Positions 34,043 through 43,406 of a DNA stretch of 64,000 nucleotides are shown here, piece by piece. Origin of the DNA: Bog-950 sp964631835. Lineage in GTDB: Bacteria > Bacteroidota > Bacteroidia > Chitinophagales > LD1. The stretch covers positions 1-64,000 of the forward strand of contig CAZWAD010000008.1 of assembly GCA_964631835.1 (NCBI GenBank). Direction: 5' to 3'. The notes under the pieces were generated by a model. The model did not search any database, was not told the origin of the DNA, and saw only the letters and a list, made by a program, of their open reading frames with translations. Within the stretch, counting starts at the first letter, position 1; each line of letters starts with the position of its first letter. The position numbers and the translations under genes were made by a program.

Positions 34043-35881
34043 GTCAGGCTGTGATTTTTTCGGTAGATAAACGTAAGTGTAGGGATTTCCAACAGCCGGA
34101 TTATATTTTAACTCCTGTTCAATATACGGGTTATAAACACTATCGAGCAACATCAACTCACAATCGATTTCAGCCATTCTTTTATTAATTGCCTTAATAT
34201 CTTGGGGAGTAACACCTGCATTAATCAAAACAGGGCCTTGAGCTATCTCACGGGCGAATTTTTTGTAAAAAAAATCGTTGTAAGCAGCATTCATGTCCTC
34301 AATAGGTTTAAAAGTACTATCGGGATCATCGACTATTGATACGGAAAGGTAAAAATTGTTGCCAGGTTGTTTCATGCCCAAGAAATAAAGCAAACCGGGT
34401 TGTAAACCTATTTGCGTGGCGGATGTAAAATTACCGGCTGCATTTACTTTTTGTTTCAAATTGCGAATAAATGCGGCTGATGCGCTATCAGTTAATATGG
34501 TTTCATTCGTTCCAACATTCACTTTCTGCTCTGTCAGAGGTTGCAACATACGGGTTGGATAGAAAATATAATGACGGATAAAAAAATATGTGCATAAAAT
34601 TGTTATAAAGTAGATATAATATGCGATCAGTTTTGTTTTAATACCATCTGCAGCAAACAAATACGGTATTATAAACAGTAAAACCAATAGGGGTAACAAG
34701 TGCCCGTAGAGAGAAACATCAATGGATGAGAATGATCCAAAGATGATAAAATAGGGTAAGGCAGTAAGAAAAGCACAAATGGCAAACACATTCCATTTAA
34801 ATGGAGGTGGGTTGAATTCGGCAAATCTGATGCGAGAAGTTAGAAACTGGGAAATAAGAGAGTTGGGGATGAGTAGAATGGCGGAGTGAAAAGTGCTCGA
34901 GGTTTCCTTTAGTATTTCAAAGTTAAAAGTCTTGGTTGATACGATTTGTAAAAGGAATAAAAATACAGCACATGAAACCCAATGGCTGATTATTGACAAC
35001 AGGATAAATGTGTTATCCGTAAGATTTTTTTTTGTTGTTACCCAATTCAACAACCTTATTATAGGAATGTTTGCGAGCAGAATCAAAACACAATAAAACA
35101 TTGTGGGGATAATATACAGGTGAATAAGCATTGTTGTGCTCCCATAGCCACTAATATGTGCTAGTTTTACACCTTCGAAATAATTTGAAACCCAAATTTT
35201 AAATGATGGTAGAACAACTATCAACATAAATGTTAACGATATCATTATCCCTACAATTGAACAAAATATTATTTCAAGGATTCTTTTTTTGAAAAAAATA
35301 ATACAAATAATGAACTCAAAGGCTGCAATACCTAACGAGGCGGTTGGTTTTATAAAAAGTTCAAGAGCCACAAATGAGAAAGCCCCGCCAACCAAGAGTC
35401 TGTTAGCCCAAGTCCAATCTTTTCTGCCAACAGCAAAGAGCAAAATTCCTGATGATATGTTTAGGAAGAAATTCGATAACACATTGTATGCGATTATCCG
35501 GTCATGAATGCTTAGCGCAATAGCGTTGCTTCCTGTAAGTAGCAATAAAAAAATAGAGGCTTTTGAAATGCTGATTCCTATATTGCGCAGAAACGAAATA
35601 CATCCGGTAAACAATATCAGCCAGCCAGCCAAGTCAGCCAGCAGCCACATAAGCCGCAGATTAAAAACAGTAACCAGCGACTGCGGCAGAAATGTCGTAA
35701 CCATGTAATGATAATTGTGGATGGTTACAGAATATTCTTTCGGATACTTGTACATTAGGAGGTGCATCCCTTCATCAGAAATATCTATACCATGGTTGAA
35801 TGTAGTTATCAAGAAAAAAATTTTCCCGAAAAACAATAAGGCAAGCAACGTTACGGTTATGAATTTTAGTTTCTGAAGCAA
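34037..35881 (-). CDS. GT-C-like membrane protein
   Basis: The 614-residue protein has about eleven membrane helices in residues 5-440 and a soluble C-terminal domain of about 170 residues. The first loop carries NHGIDISDEGMHLLMYKYP, where the Asp/Glu cluster may be the catalytic acid of a GT-C transferase. The start must be TTG at 35881: an in-frame TAG lies 24 bp upstream and the first helix begins at once. It is a single gene, convergent with the B12-radical SAM gene. The donor and acceptor are unknown. Confidence 0.7.
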   Translation of the reverse strand: MLQKLKFITVTLLALLFFGKIFFLITTFNHGIDISDEGMHLLMYKYPKEYSVTIHNYHYMVTTFLPQSLVTVFNLRLMWLLADLAGWLILFTGCISFLRNIGISISKASIFLLLLTGSNAIALSIHDRIIAYNVLSNFFLNISSGILLFAVGRKDWTWANRLLVGGAFSFVALELFIKPTASLGIAAFEFIICIIFFKKRILEIIFCSIVGIMISLTFMLIVVLPSFKIWVSNYFEGVKLAHISGYGSTTMLIHLYIIPTMFYCVLILLANIPIIRLLNWVTTKKNLTDNTFILLSIISHWVSCAVFLFLLQIVSTKTFNFEILKETSSTFHSAILLIPNSLISQFLTSRIRFAEFNPPPFKWNVFAICAFLTALPYFIIFGSFSSIDVSLYGHLLPLLVLLFIIPYLFAADGIKTKLIAYYIYFITILCTYFFIRHYIFYPTRMLQPLTEQKVNVGTNETILTDSASAAFIRNLKQKVNAAGNFTSATQIGLQPGLLYFLGMKQPGNNFYLSVSIVDDPDSTFKPIEDMNAAYNDFFYKKFAREIAQGPVLINAGVTPQDIKAINKRMAEIDCELMLLDSVYNPYIEQELKYNPAVGNPYTYVYLPKKSQPDL

Positions 35882-35977
35882 TGAGGGTTTTTTATAGTTG
35901 TAATTCTAAGGTAATTAAGATTAATTAACCAATCCTGTTTATAGAATTCAAACAAGTATCATCCCTGAAGGATGTTT

Positions 35978-36007
35978 TTTGAATTGATTTTAAAAAAAAG
36001 AAATTTG
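35978..36007 (+). promoter_or_regulatory. Bacteroidota promoter for sterol-desaturase-family gene
   Basis: TTTG at 35978-35981, an 18-bp spacer, then GAAATTTG at 36000-36007 (7 of 8 matching TAnnTTTG in effect, TA read as GA). The likely transcript start is within 10 nt of the GTG at 36015. Confidence 0.45.
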
Positions 36008-36014
36008 CAGAGAT

Positions 36015-36920
36015 GTGAAAACAAAAATGCTTTTTGCAAGAATCAAAGCCTTCCCCGCATCTAACTTACTATGGTATTTATTGTATATCGGGTATGTGAC
36101 AGTGTATATGATTTTTATGAACAGGTCGGAGGAGTGTAGAATTAATTTCAGCCAGTCACTTTTTGCTGGTTTTGCGCCTTTAGTTCTGTTAGTTTTTTCC
36201 ATGGTTGTAGAATATGCCTTCCCTTATAGGAAGGACTGGTTGAAGTTTGATATGAACACACTTAATAACATATTGTTTATGGTCATCAATAATTACGGTG
36301 ATGTCATTGGGAAGACGCTTGGTTTGCTATTAGTTTTAGAGGTAAGAAAAATTATTCCAGTTCATACAATTTCAGGTTTTTGGCCTCAAACTTGGCCTAT
36401 TGTACTACAGGTAATTCTTGGTTTGTTGCTTTATGATTTTGTTTACTATTGGTATCACCGGGTCAGTCATCACACTTCCCTCTTATGGAAACTTCACAGG
36501 TTACATCATTCTACGGAAAGAATGACTACGATAGCTGTATTCAAATTCAATATGCTTGATATTATCATTGAGTTGTTTTTACTTACCGTGATATTGAAAT
36601 TGACTGGTGTGCCGGATAGGGTGTATTTGATAATGGTTGGGTTTATGGTTCCCGCTACTACTTTAAGCCATGCAAATTTTACAGCGAACATACCCGATTG
36701 GCTGGGATGGTTGATTATCAATTCCGACAATCATCGAATCCATCATTCTAATGAAAGTACATACTACAACAGAAATTTCGGAGGGTTCACTCTTTTTTGG
36801 GACGTAGTTTTCAGAACCTATCAACCCACCCACAGCATTGAGGTTAAGGAGGTTGGACTAAAAGACCACAGAACTTCAAAATGGATATGGGATCAGTTTT
36901 TCGATTTCCTGAAACGCTGA
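36015..36920 (+). CDS. sterol desaturase / fatty-acid hydroxylase family protein
   Basis: The 301-residue membrane protein belongs to the ERG3/FAH superfamily. The di-iron histidine motifs are YHRVSHH, HRLHH and NHRIHH, spaced as usual after three or four membrane helices. Bacterial relatives hydroxylate or desaturate fatty acyl, sphingoid or carotenoid chains. The frame opens at GTG 36015, with ATG at 36027 as an alternative. It is convergent with the FAD-dependent gene, 3 bp between stops. With the two acyl desaturases at 19.7 and 21.5 kb it is the third di-iron lipid oxidase of the island. Confidence 0.88.
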   Translation: MKTKMLFARIKAFPASNLLWYLLYIGYVTVYMIFMNRSEECRINFSQSLFAGFAPLVLLVFSMVVEYAFPYRKDWLKFDMNTLNNILFMVINNYGDVIGKTLGLLLVLEVRKIIPVHTISGFWPQTWPIVLQVILGLLLYDFVYYWYHRVSHHTSLLWKLHRLHHSTERMTTIAVFKFNMLDIIIELFLLTVILKLTGVPDRVYLIMVGFMVPATTLSHANFTANIPDWLGWLIINSDNHRIHHSNESTYYNRNFGGFTLFWDVVFRTYQPTHSIEVKEVGLKDHRTSKWIWDQFFDFLKR

Positions 36921-36923
36921 AAA

Positions 36924-37967
36924 CTACCACTGCAGCATCTTACTGACTTCTTCTTCCGCTTCAAAAATTGAATTTACTTTTCCCGATAGTACACTTATTA
37001 CTCTACCTGATTGCTCTACGATACATTCGCGGTTGGCATTGTTGTTTATAAGTTTTGTACGGGTAGAAACAAAACTGCCTGCCAGTTTAAATTCATCACA
37101 AAAGGAAGGGTAAAAATACAGGATGTGCTCCATTGAATCCACTAAATTCAATTGCTTGTCAACCGGCAGTTTTTTCAGCTCTGTTTCTTTCTGTAAGGCA
37201 GCATCAAATGAAGTGTGACGATTCACCACCGAATCCGTAACGTGGTATATGGAATAAATGGTTTTGCCCGCTGGAGTAAAATAAGGATTGAGAGAATAAA
37301 AGTTTCCATCCATGATTACAAAAGCTTTTGGTTTAAACAGGCAAGTGGGTTCAAATAAAAGTGTTACAACTGTTTCGTACACTATACCGCTGAAATATTT
37401 CCCTGGGGAAAATGTGTAGTAAGTACAGTTAATACAATAATCAAATTTCTTTCCGTTAATGATGACGGCATTGTCATTTTCCTGCAATAGATTTACTGGG
37501 TTGTTCAGCATAAGATTACTTTTTAAAATAGCCTTGAAATACTCCGCTGCTTTCAAGTGGTTGATCGCTTTTTCATGACATAAAAAGCCGCCTTCCATAT
37601 TTGCCAAATTGTAAGTTTTCGGTTCTATTACTTTGAACTCATACTTTTCATAATTCAAAATAGAAACGTAAGTATCAAAATCAATCAGAGAATCTTTGGC
37701 CGAAATCAGGTACAAATTTGGATTTACATCTTCACAGAATGAAGCATAGGATTGAATGAAGGATTTGAACCCGTCTCGGCTTTGAGCTCTGGTTTTTGCT
37801 GAACGAGCATAATGAAAGCCCAAATGCAGTCTTCCGGTATTAAATTGTGAAGCTCCGCTAAACACCGACTCGCCTTTGTCATAAATAATCACCTCAATGC
37901 CCTTTTTAATCAAACAAGCAGCAATATGACAACCAAACCATCCCGCCCCTATAACAGCAATACGCAC
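36924..37967 (-). CDS. FAD-dependent oxidoreductase (DAO-like)
   Basis: The 347-residue protein starts with an FAD-binding Rossmann motif, IAVIGAGWFGCHIA, and then IIYDKGESVFSGASQFNTG, like D-amino-acid oxidase/glycine oxidase-type flavoproteins and some dehydrogenases in natural-product clusters. The C-terminal part has DSMEHILYFYPSF and VSTRTKL. The start is uncertain: GTG 37967 puts the FAD motif at the N-terminus as in relatives; TTG 38000 would add 11 residues. It would oxidise an amine or alcohol. The substrate is unknown. Confidence 0.8.
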   Translation of the reverse strand: MRIAVIGAGWFGCHIAACLIKKGIEVIIYDKGESVFSGASQFNTGRLHLGFHYARSAKTRAQSRDGFKSFIQSYASFCEDVNPNLYLISAKDSLIDFDTYVSILNYEKYEFKVIEPKTYNLANMEGGFLCHEKAINHLKAAEYFKAILKSNLMLNNPVNLLQENDNAVIINGKKFDYCINCTYYTFSPGKYFSGIVYETVVTLLFEPTCLFKPKAFVIMDGNFYSLNPYFTPAGKTIYSIYHVTDSVVNRHTSFDAALQKETELKKLPVDKQLNLVDSMEHILYFYPSFCDEFKLAGSFVSTRTKLINNNANRECIVEQSGRVISVLSGKVNSIFEAEEEVSKMLQW

Positions 37968-38085
37968 TTTTATCTCTTTGATAAAAAAATTGGGTAACAA
38001 TAATCAAATTTTTACAAATTGGAGTTACGATATGTATTGAGTTAGCTATTACTGTACCAGAGTGGTTTTTTATTATGGATATTCT

Positions 38086-38093
38086 TAAATTTG
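38086..38093 (+). promoter_or_regulatory. Bacteroidota -7 box for the haloperoxidase-like gene
   Basis: TAAATTTG matches TAnnTTTG exactly, 23 nt before the ATG at 38117. It supports that start over an earlier in-frame ATG at 38075, since a transcript from this box could not include the earlier one. Confidence 0.5.
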
Positions 38094-38116
38094 ATTTGAA
38101 ACAAAGCGTCAATAAA

Positions 38117-39514
38117 ATGAGAAACATAATTGCACTCGCTATTTGCAGTCTGCTAATAGCATGCAACCAGGGAGCGAAAATGATATCTTCTGAAAAGCCA
38201 ACTGAAAATTTAATCTTTCATTTAATGCATGGCTTGAACGAGGCCGTTATCCAGGATGGTTTTTCGCCACCTGTTGCAGCGCGTATATATTCCTATTGTA
38301 ATCTTGCAGCCTATGAAGCACAAAGCAGCGGTACGGGTACAATGGGCAAATACAGAGAAATTTTAAACGGATATAATCCGTCTTTCCCGTCTGTTGACCT
38401 AAAAGAAATAAACTCGGATTATGTTACGTACCAGGCATTTTGCGATGTAGCCCGCGAAGTTGTTTATCGCGATTTTATTATTGACACACTTTATAAGACT
38501 ACCTCCGAAATTTATTTTGCCGATTTGCCTGAACCCGTAGTCCAAAAATCGAAAGAACTGGGCAAAAAAATTGCAGAGCAAATTTTAGCATATTCTGCCG
38601 GTGATAATTATAAGGAACTAAGGAGTGCGCCATTTTATGAACTGAAAAACAGACCGGACACCTGGGTGCCGACACCACCCTTTTATGCAACCGCCTTAGA
38701 GCCGTATTGGGGTGAAATGCGCCCATTCGTAATTAAGGATGTAAAGGAATTTTTTCTTCCTAACCCAGTTCCTTTTGATTCTGCGAAAGGCTCTGAGTTT
38801 TACAAAATGGCATATCGTGTTTATGAAATGGGCGGTGAGGATCAAGATTCTTCATTCATGAAAATTGCATGGTACTGGGATGGCGACCCCGCACCACCAA
38901 AAAGAGTTAAACGAATAGCCATAACTAAGCGACAACTTAATCCAATTGGTCACTGGTTGGCTATTGCTGAGCAATTGTGTGAACGAAATAAGGTCGACAA
39001 TTACAGGAGTACAGAAATTCTGATGAAATTATCTATCGGTAACTGCGATGATTTGATAGCCTGTTGGTACAATAAATATGCTACTAATCTTATCCGCCCC
39101 CACAGCTATATTTTGAAGTATATTGATCCTAACTGGGATCCGCTTTTGATTACACCTAATTTTCCCGAATATCCAAGTGGTCATAGCACAATTGCCGGGG
39201 TGAGTTCAGGCATATTAATTAAAGAGTTTTCAGATACTATTTCCTTTTGGGACAGTTCACAAGTTAAATTCGGTTTCGAAGCAAGATATTATCATTCACT
39301 TAGCGAAGCGGCTAACGAATGTGCAGCAAGTCGTGCTTATGGGGGCGTTCATTTTGAACCGGCAACTAAAGAAGGGGTTAAAATGGGCAGAAAGGTAGCT
39401 GAACTGCATTTGGATAAAATGAATCAACAACCAAATACACTTGCGAACAGGATTACCCTATTTGGTAAAAAGATAGCCGCTGTTGTATCCAGTGTAGTCT
39501 TTGCGTTCGGTTGA
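38117..39514 (+). CDS. vanadium-dependent haloperoxidase-like lipoprotein (PAP2 superfamily)
   Basis: The 465-residue protein begins with a lipoprotein signal, MRNIIALAICSLLIAC, with the lipobox Cys at residue 16. The C-terminal half holds the vanadate/phosphate site of the PAP2-haloperoxidase superfamily: NKYATNLIRP, EYPSGHSTIAG and SRAYGGVHFEP. These enzymes either oxidise halides with H2O2 or act as phosphatases; sequence does not say which. Placement outside the inner membrane is predicted. Its 3' end overlaps the convergent FG-GAP/UnbV lipoprotein gene by 57 bp; haloperoxidase-like and UnbV-type genes are often neighbours in Bacteroidota. Confidence 0.87.
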   Translation: MRNIIALAICSLLIACNQGAKMISSEKPTENLIFHLMHGLNEAVIQDGFSPPVAARIYSYCNLAAYEAQSSGTGTMGKYREILNGYNPSFPSVDLKEINSDYVTYQAFCDVAREVVYRDFIIDTLYKTTSEIYFADLPEPVVQKSKELGKKIAEQILAYSAGDNYKELRSAPFYELKNRPDTWVPTPPFYATALEPYWGEMRPFVIKDVKEFFLPNPVPFDSAKGSEFYKMAYRVYEMGGEDQDSSFMKIAWYWDGDPAPPKRVKRIAITKRQLNPIGHWLAIAEQLCERNKVDNYRSTEILMKLSIGNCDDLIACWYNKYATNLIRPHSYILKYIDPNWDPLLITPNFPEYPSGHSTIAGVSSGILIKEFSDTISFWDSSQVKFGFEARYYHSLSEAANECAASRAYGGVHFEPATKEGVKMGRKVAELHLDKMNQQPNTLANRITLFGKKIAAVVSSVVFAFG

Positions 39515-42500
39515 TTTATTCAGCCTGTAAGCTTTCAACGTATCGTTGTTGCAGGAAACAAGCATCAGGTAAGTTTTGAGGTGGGTGTTGTATATCAGGC
39601 CGCAGGATTTAGTATCTTTATTTAAGGAAATCCCGGACTTACTGAAATTGATAATTTCCCAACTATTTATTCCGTTGTTTTGCAAAATGGTACCCCGTAG
39701 GTTCATCATCACTCCGTCTTCGTAATATGAAGATTTCGTATTTCCGGTCAGAAAAATATCTTTTCTACCATCATCATTAAAATCGAAAATAGAAATACCG
39801 TACACCGGGGCGGTTTGCACAACCATTGGAAGTCGCTGAATAGTGAAGTCTTTGTTATTGTTATTATAAAATATGCTTGTTTCAAAATTGTAAGCATTAT
39901 ATTTTTGGGAATGATGAATTTCGGTTTCCGTAAAAATATCTGTGAGTTCTGCATCGCCATAGGACTTGTAAGTCAAAAACCGGTTTGTGAATATCGGCAT
40001 CTGGCGTGTAAACAGGTCGCGGTCAGCAACAGGAGCTAACTTACCGAACCGGTAATTGCAAAGTACAGGGTCGTTGGTCCCGTTTTTATCAAAATCGTCA
40101 AAATAGCAGATTACTGGTTCTTGTTTACTGCTTTTTAGTTGTGAATTAAGTCCGTAGTTGCCTCCCACAATGTCCAGAAATCCATCGTTGTTTAAATCGG
40201 CAATGGATATACTGTTCCACCAACCATTCGTCCATTCCAATCCTAATGCCTTAGTGTTGTCAACCAGTTTTTTCCCATCATTCAAAAAAATCATCACCGG
40301 TAGATATTCACCACACAACACCAGGTCAATTTTATTGTCATTGTTTATATCAACAAGCTTTGCATCGGTCACCATGCCAAGTTTTTTCAATTCAGGACAG
40401 TGCTTATTAGTAATATCTGTCAGCTTATTATTCTCCACCGAAAAAATATAGCTCTCCGGCTCCATCGGATAGTCCATATTGCTCATTCGACCGAAAACAA
40501 AAATTTCAGATTTCCCATCGCCATTAATATCGCCCGAAGCAACAGTTGCTTTAGAGTTACCTGACGGTAGGTTATCGTAATTGCTGCTGCTGAATTTGCC
40601 GTGCCCGTTATTGATATAAATTCTGTCTTTGAGATAGCCTGAGCCTTTTTCGAACTCATTGCTACCGCTGGCCACATACAAATCCTTAAATCCATCACCA
40701 TTAATGTCTAAGAAAATTGCCCCCATGTCTTCAAACTCAGAGTCTTTTTCCCATGATTGTGATTTTGATTCCAAAAATCTTCCATCAGTGGTTTGTAAAT
40801 AAAGTTTCCCGGATTGCCCGGATGCACCACCCACGAAAAAATCTTCCATGCCGTCATTATTTACATCGGCTACTGCAATTCCCGGACCTTCGCGTGAAAG
40901 CATTTTGGGAATCAGTTTATCTCGGACGTAGTCTATAAAAGGTTTTTCTTTGTGTGTAAATACCGGAGAAATCATTGGAGTCACATCTGTGAAAAGAGTT
41001 TCTTCTGATGTGGGACTAGTAGCAGAGTTGGTAGTTGCATCTTTTTCAGAAAGAGTAATTTGCTGATTCGCCTTAACATTAGCCAATGTTTCAGTTTTGC
41101 CACTGAGCCAAACCACTTTCAACGAATCAATAAATGAATCTTTTCCAAGACCAAAAAACATTACAGGTTCGGAAGAAGAATACCATCCAAGAGAGTTCTG
41201 CAACTGACGGAACTGCATTTTTCCACCCTTAAATAAAAAAACTTTAGCGCCAAGTCCGAATGTATTTTTGTTTTCGCCAGTCAACTTTACTTTCAAAAAA
41301 TGATTATTAATCAAGTCAGCGCCTTTGTTTTTGTAGATGTAAGCAAAAGTATCAGTATTGCTTACAATAAGTTCTGGATAGCCATCATTATTCAAATCGG
41401 CATAAGCAGCACCCGAACTGGCGGCTTTGAGATGATTTACGCCCCACTCTTTAGTTTTTTTTGTGAAAGTTAAGTTACCATTATTTTTGAAAATGTAATT
41501 CTCCATCGGGTGAACAGGGAAATTCCTGATAAGTTCATCGCGATTTCTGCTGTATTTCAATTCATGAAATTCTTTCCCTTCAAAAGCCACAGAGAGATAA
41601 GTCTGGTCAAACAAATCTTTTTTCACTCCATTGGTAATAAACAAATCTTCCCAACCGTCATTGTCAAAATCGCAGCCGAGAACTGCCCAAGACCAGTCTG
41701 TTCTTGCTATATCGCCCATGTCGCCAATTTCGCTGAACGTACCGTCTTCATTCTGAACCTGCAGCATATTCCTTGAGTGTTGCTCTGAGTTGAGAGCAGT
41801 ATTCAAAACATAATTGTAGAACTGCGCATCGGGATGTGGCATATTATTTTTCCTGCGATCGTGTTCGGGAGGCATCATTTCTGTAGCCATCAAATCAAGT
41901 CTGCCATCATTGTTGATATCCATGAACGATGACCCCATTGAAAACATCGGAACAGTATTCATAAATCTATTACGTGATTCAGTAAAGGTTTTGTCTCCAT
42001 TGTTAATAAACAGAAAGTCAGGCTGCATTAAGTCATTATTGACATATATATCCTGATAACCATCATTGTTAATGTCCCCTATTGAAACATTGAAACCATC
42101 TGCATTTTGATAGCCAATACCTGAGGCAACAGTAACTTCGGTAAACTTTTCACCTTGATTCTCATACAGGTGAGAACAATTCAGGGGATCTACCAACGAA
42201 GGGTCCTTATAAAATTCTATTTGGAAAGACTTTTCAATGCCATCGGGTGAGTTCACTACAAATAAATCCAAATCACCATCGTTATCATAGTCGAAAAAGG
42301 AAGCGGATTGAGTAAGCCCGTTATCGTCAATTCCCCATTCCTTTGCTTTTTCCGAAAAAGTTAAATCTCCATTATTGATGAAAAGTAAATTACGTTTTTC
42401 TTTCTCTTTCTTATAACCACCAGTGCAAACATAAATATCTAGCCACCCGTCACCATTTATATCTGCCATTACAGTCCCAGTGTTCCATCCTTTATTAAAA

Positions 42501-42829
42501 ATTCCAGATTTAGAGGTAATGTCTTCAAACCTAAAACTTCCTTTGTTCAGATAAAGTTTTGAGGGTTGCTGATTACCCACAAAAAATATATCTACCAGTC
42601 CGTCATTATTTATATCACCGGTAGAAACTCCTGCCCCGGCATATATAAGGTCGCTATCGTATAAGGTAATATCTGCAGTATCATTCACAAAGTTCTTGAA
42701 GGTAACTCCGGTAGCATCAGGCATCAGTAATTCAAACAGTTGATTCTGATTATTATCTTTATCAGTTTTGCAGCCAACAAAGTTTAAAAGTGAAAAAGCT
42801 AGCAGGATAATTTGTAAACGCAATTTCAT
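39458..42829 (-). CDS. giant FG-GAP/VCBS-repeat, UnbV (CRTAC1-like) lipoprotein
   Basis: The 1123-residue lipoprotein has a signal with lipobox LLNFVGC. It is built of many FG-GAP/VCBS beta-propeller units with calcium-binding D(I/L)NNDG(x)xD loops, in two blocks (about 45-480 and 650-1070). An ASPIC/UnbV domain (about 505-590, with NTFGLGAKVFLF and GWYSSSEPVMFFGLG) lies between them. CRTAC1-like proteins bind calcium and surface glycans or partner enzymes. Location is periplasmic or outer-membrane. It is convergent with the haloperoxidase-like gene. Confidence 0.92.
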   Translation of the reverse strand: MKLRLQIILLAFSLLNFVGCKTDKDNNQNQLFELLMPDATGVTFKNFVNDTADITLYDSDLIYAGAGVSTGDINNDGLVDIFFVGNQQPSKLYLNKGSFRFEDITSKSGIFNKGWNTGTVMADINGDGWLDIYVCTGGYKKEKEKRNLLFINNGDLTFSEKAKEWGIDDNGLTQSASFFDYDNDGDLDLFVVNSPDGIEKSFQIEFYKDPSLVDPLNCSHLYENQGEKFTEVTVASGIGYQNADGFNVSIGDINNDGYQDIYVNNDLMQPDFLFINNGDKTFTESRNRFMNTVPMFSMGSSFMDINNDGRLDLMATEMMPPEHDRRKNNMPHPDAQFYNYVLNTALNSEQHSRNMLQVQNEDGTFSEIGDMGDIARTDWSWAVLGCDFDNDGWEDLFITNGVKKDLFDQTYLSVAFEGKEFHELKYSRNRDELIRNFPVHPMENYIFKNNGNLTFTKKTKEWGVNHLKAASSGAAYADLNNDGYPELIVSNTDTFAYIYKNKGADLINNHFLKVKLTGENKNTFGLGAKVFLFKGGKMQFRQLQNSLGWYSSSEPVMFFGLGKDSFIDSLKVVWLSGKTETLANVKANQQITLSEKDATTNSATSPTSEETLFTDVTPMISPVFTHKEKPFIDYVRDKLIPKMLSREGPGIAVADVNNDGMEDFFVGGASGQSGKLYLQTTDGRFLESKSQSWEKDSEFEDMGAIFLDINGDGFKDLYVASGSNEFEKGSGYLKDRIYINNGHGKFSSSNYDNLPSGNSKATVASGDINGDGKSEIFVFGRMSNMDYPMEPESYIFSVENNKLTDITNKHCPELKKLGMVTDAKLVDINNDNKIDLVLCGEYLPVMIFLNDGKKLVDNTKALGLEWTNGWWNSISIADLNNDGFLDIVGGNYGLNSQLKSSKQEPVICYFDDFDKNGTNDPVLCNYRFGKLAPVADRDLFTRQMPIFTNRFLTYKSYGDAELTDIFTETEIHHSQKYNAYNFETSIFYNNNNKDFTIQRLPMVVQTAPVYGISIFDFNDDGRKDIFLTGNTKSSYYEDGVMMNLRGTILQNNGINSWEIINFSKSGISLNKDTKSCGLIYNTHLKTYLMLVSCNNDTLKAYRLNKSTERKDYTGYNSGYLFTK

Positions 42830-42982
42830 AATTATTACTCATTAGTTCTAAAAATTTAACCAATGTAAAGATAAAATATTGGCAGGTTTTAGAGTAATTC
42901 ATTAGGTTGAAGAAGGGTGAACTCTGTTCAAGTTGGGCAAACAGCAAAAAATAATAATTTTGAAATTTCTGAGCCGCCTCGA

Positions 42983-43384
42983 ATGAACGCCCCCTTGCTA
43001 TTGCATTTTAAACGTATTGACATATTGCCGGGTAAAACTATTACTGTAAGCGAGTTCTCAAAAGTAATTCCTTTTGAAATAAAAAGAGCTTATTGGGTAG
43101 ATAATGTATCTATAACCGATGTAAGTGAACATGCCCACAAAACTCTTCACCAGGTTATTGTGCCACTATCAGGAAGTGTAAGAGTAAAACTTGAAGACTC
43201 AACAGGCAATATTTATGAGTATTTACTTGACAAGAATGATATTGGCCTTCACATTCCTCCTATGTTTTGGAAGCGTATTTTTTATGAACCTAACTTGATA
43301 TTGCTATGCTTTGCCTCTGAGCATTTTGATGATTCTGATTACATACGAAAATATTCTGTTTTTAAACGTGATGCTGAAACCTGA
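42983..43384 (+). CDS. FdtA/WxcM-like sugar 3,4-ketoisomerase
   Basis: The 133-residue protein is a small cupin of the FdtA type. PFEIKRAYWVDNV, SEHAHKTLHQVIVPLSGSV and GLHIPPMFWKRIF are the family blocks, with His residues of HAHK in the active site. FdtA isomerises dTDP-4-keto-6-deoxyglucose to the 3-keto sugar. The usual partner aminotransferase (FdtB) is not present nearby, so its sugar may be finished elsewhere. ATG at 42983 was chosen, since the upstream GTG 42917 adds residues not seen in relatives. It is convergent with the Gfo/Idh gene. Confidence 0.85.
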   Translation: MNAPLLLHFKRIDILPGKTITVSEFSKVIPFEIKRAYWVDNVSITDVSEHAHKTLHQVIVPLSGSVRVKLEDSTGNIYEYLLDKNDIGLHIPPMFWKRIFYEPNLILLCFASEHFDDSDYIRKYSVFKRDAET

Positions 43385-43406
43385 GGGGGGGTAGTATGAC
43401 AGCTTT

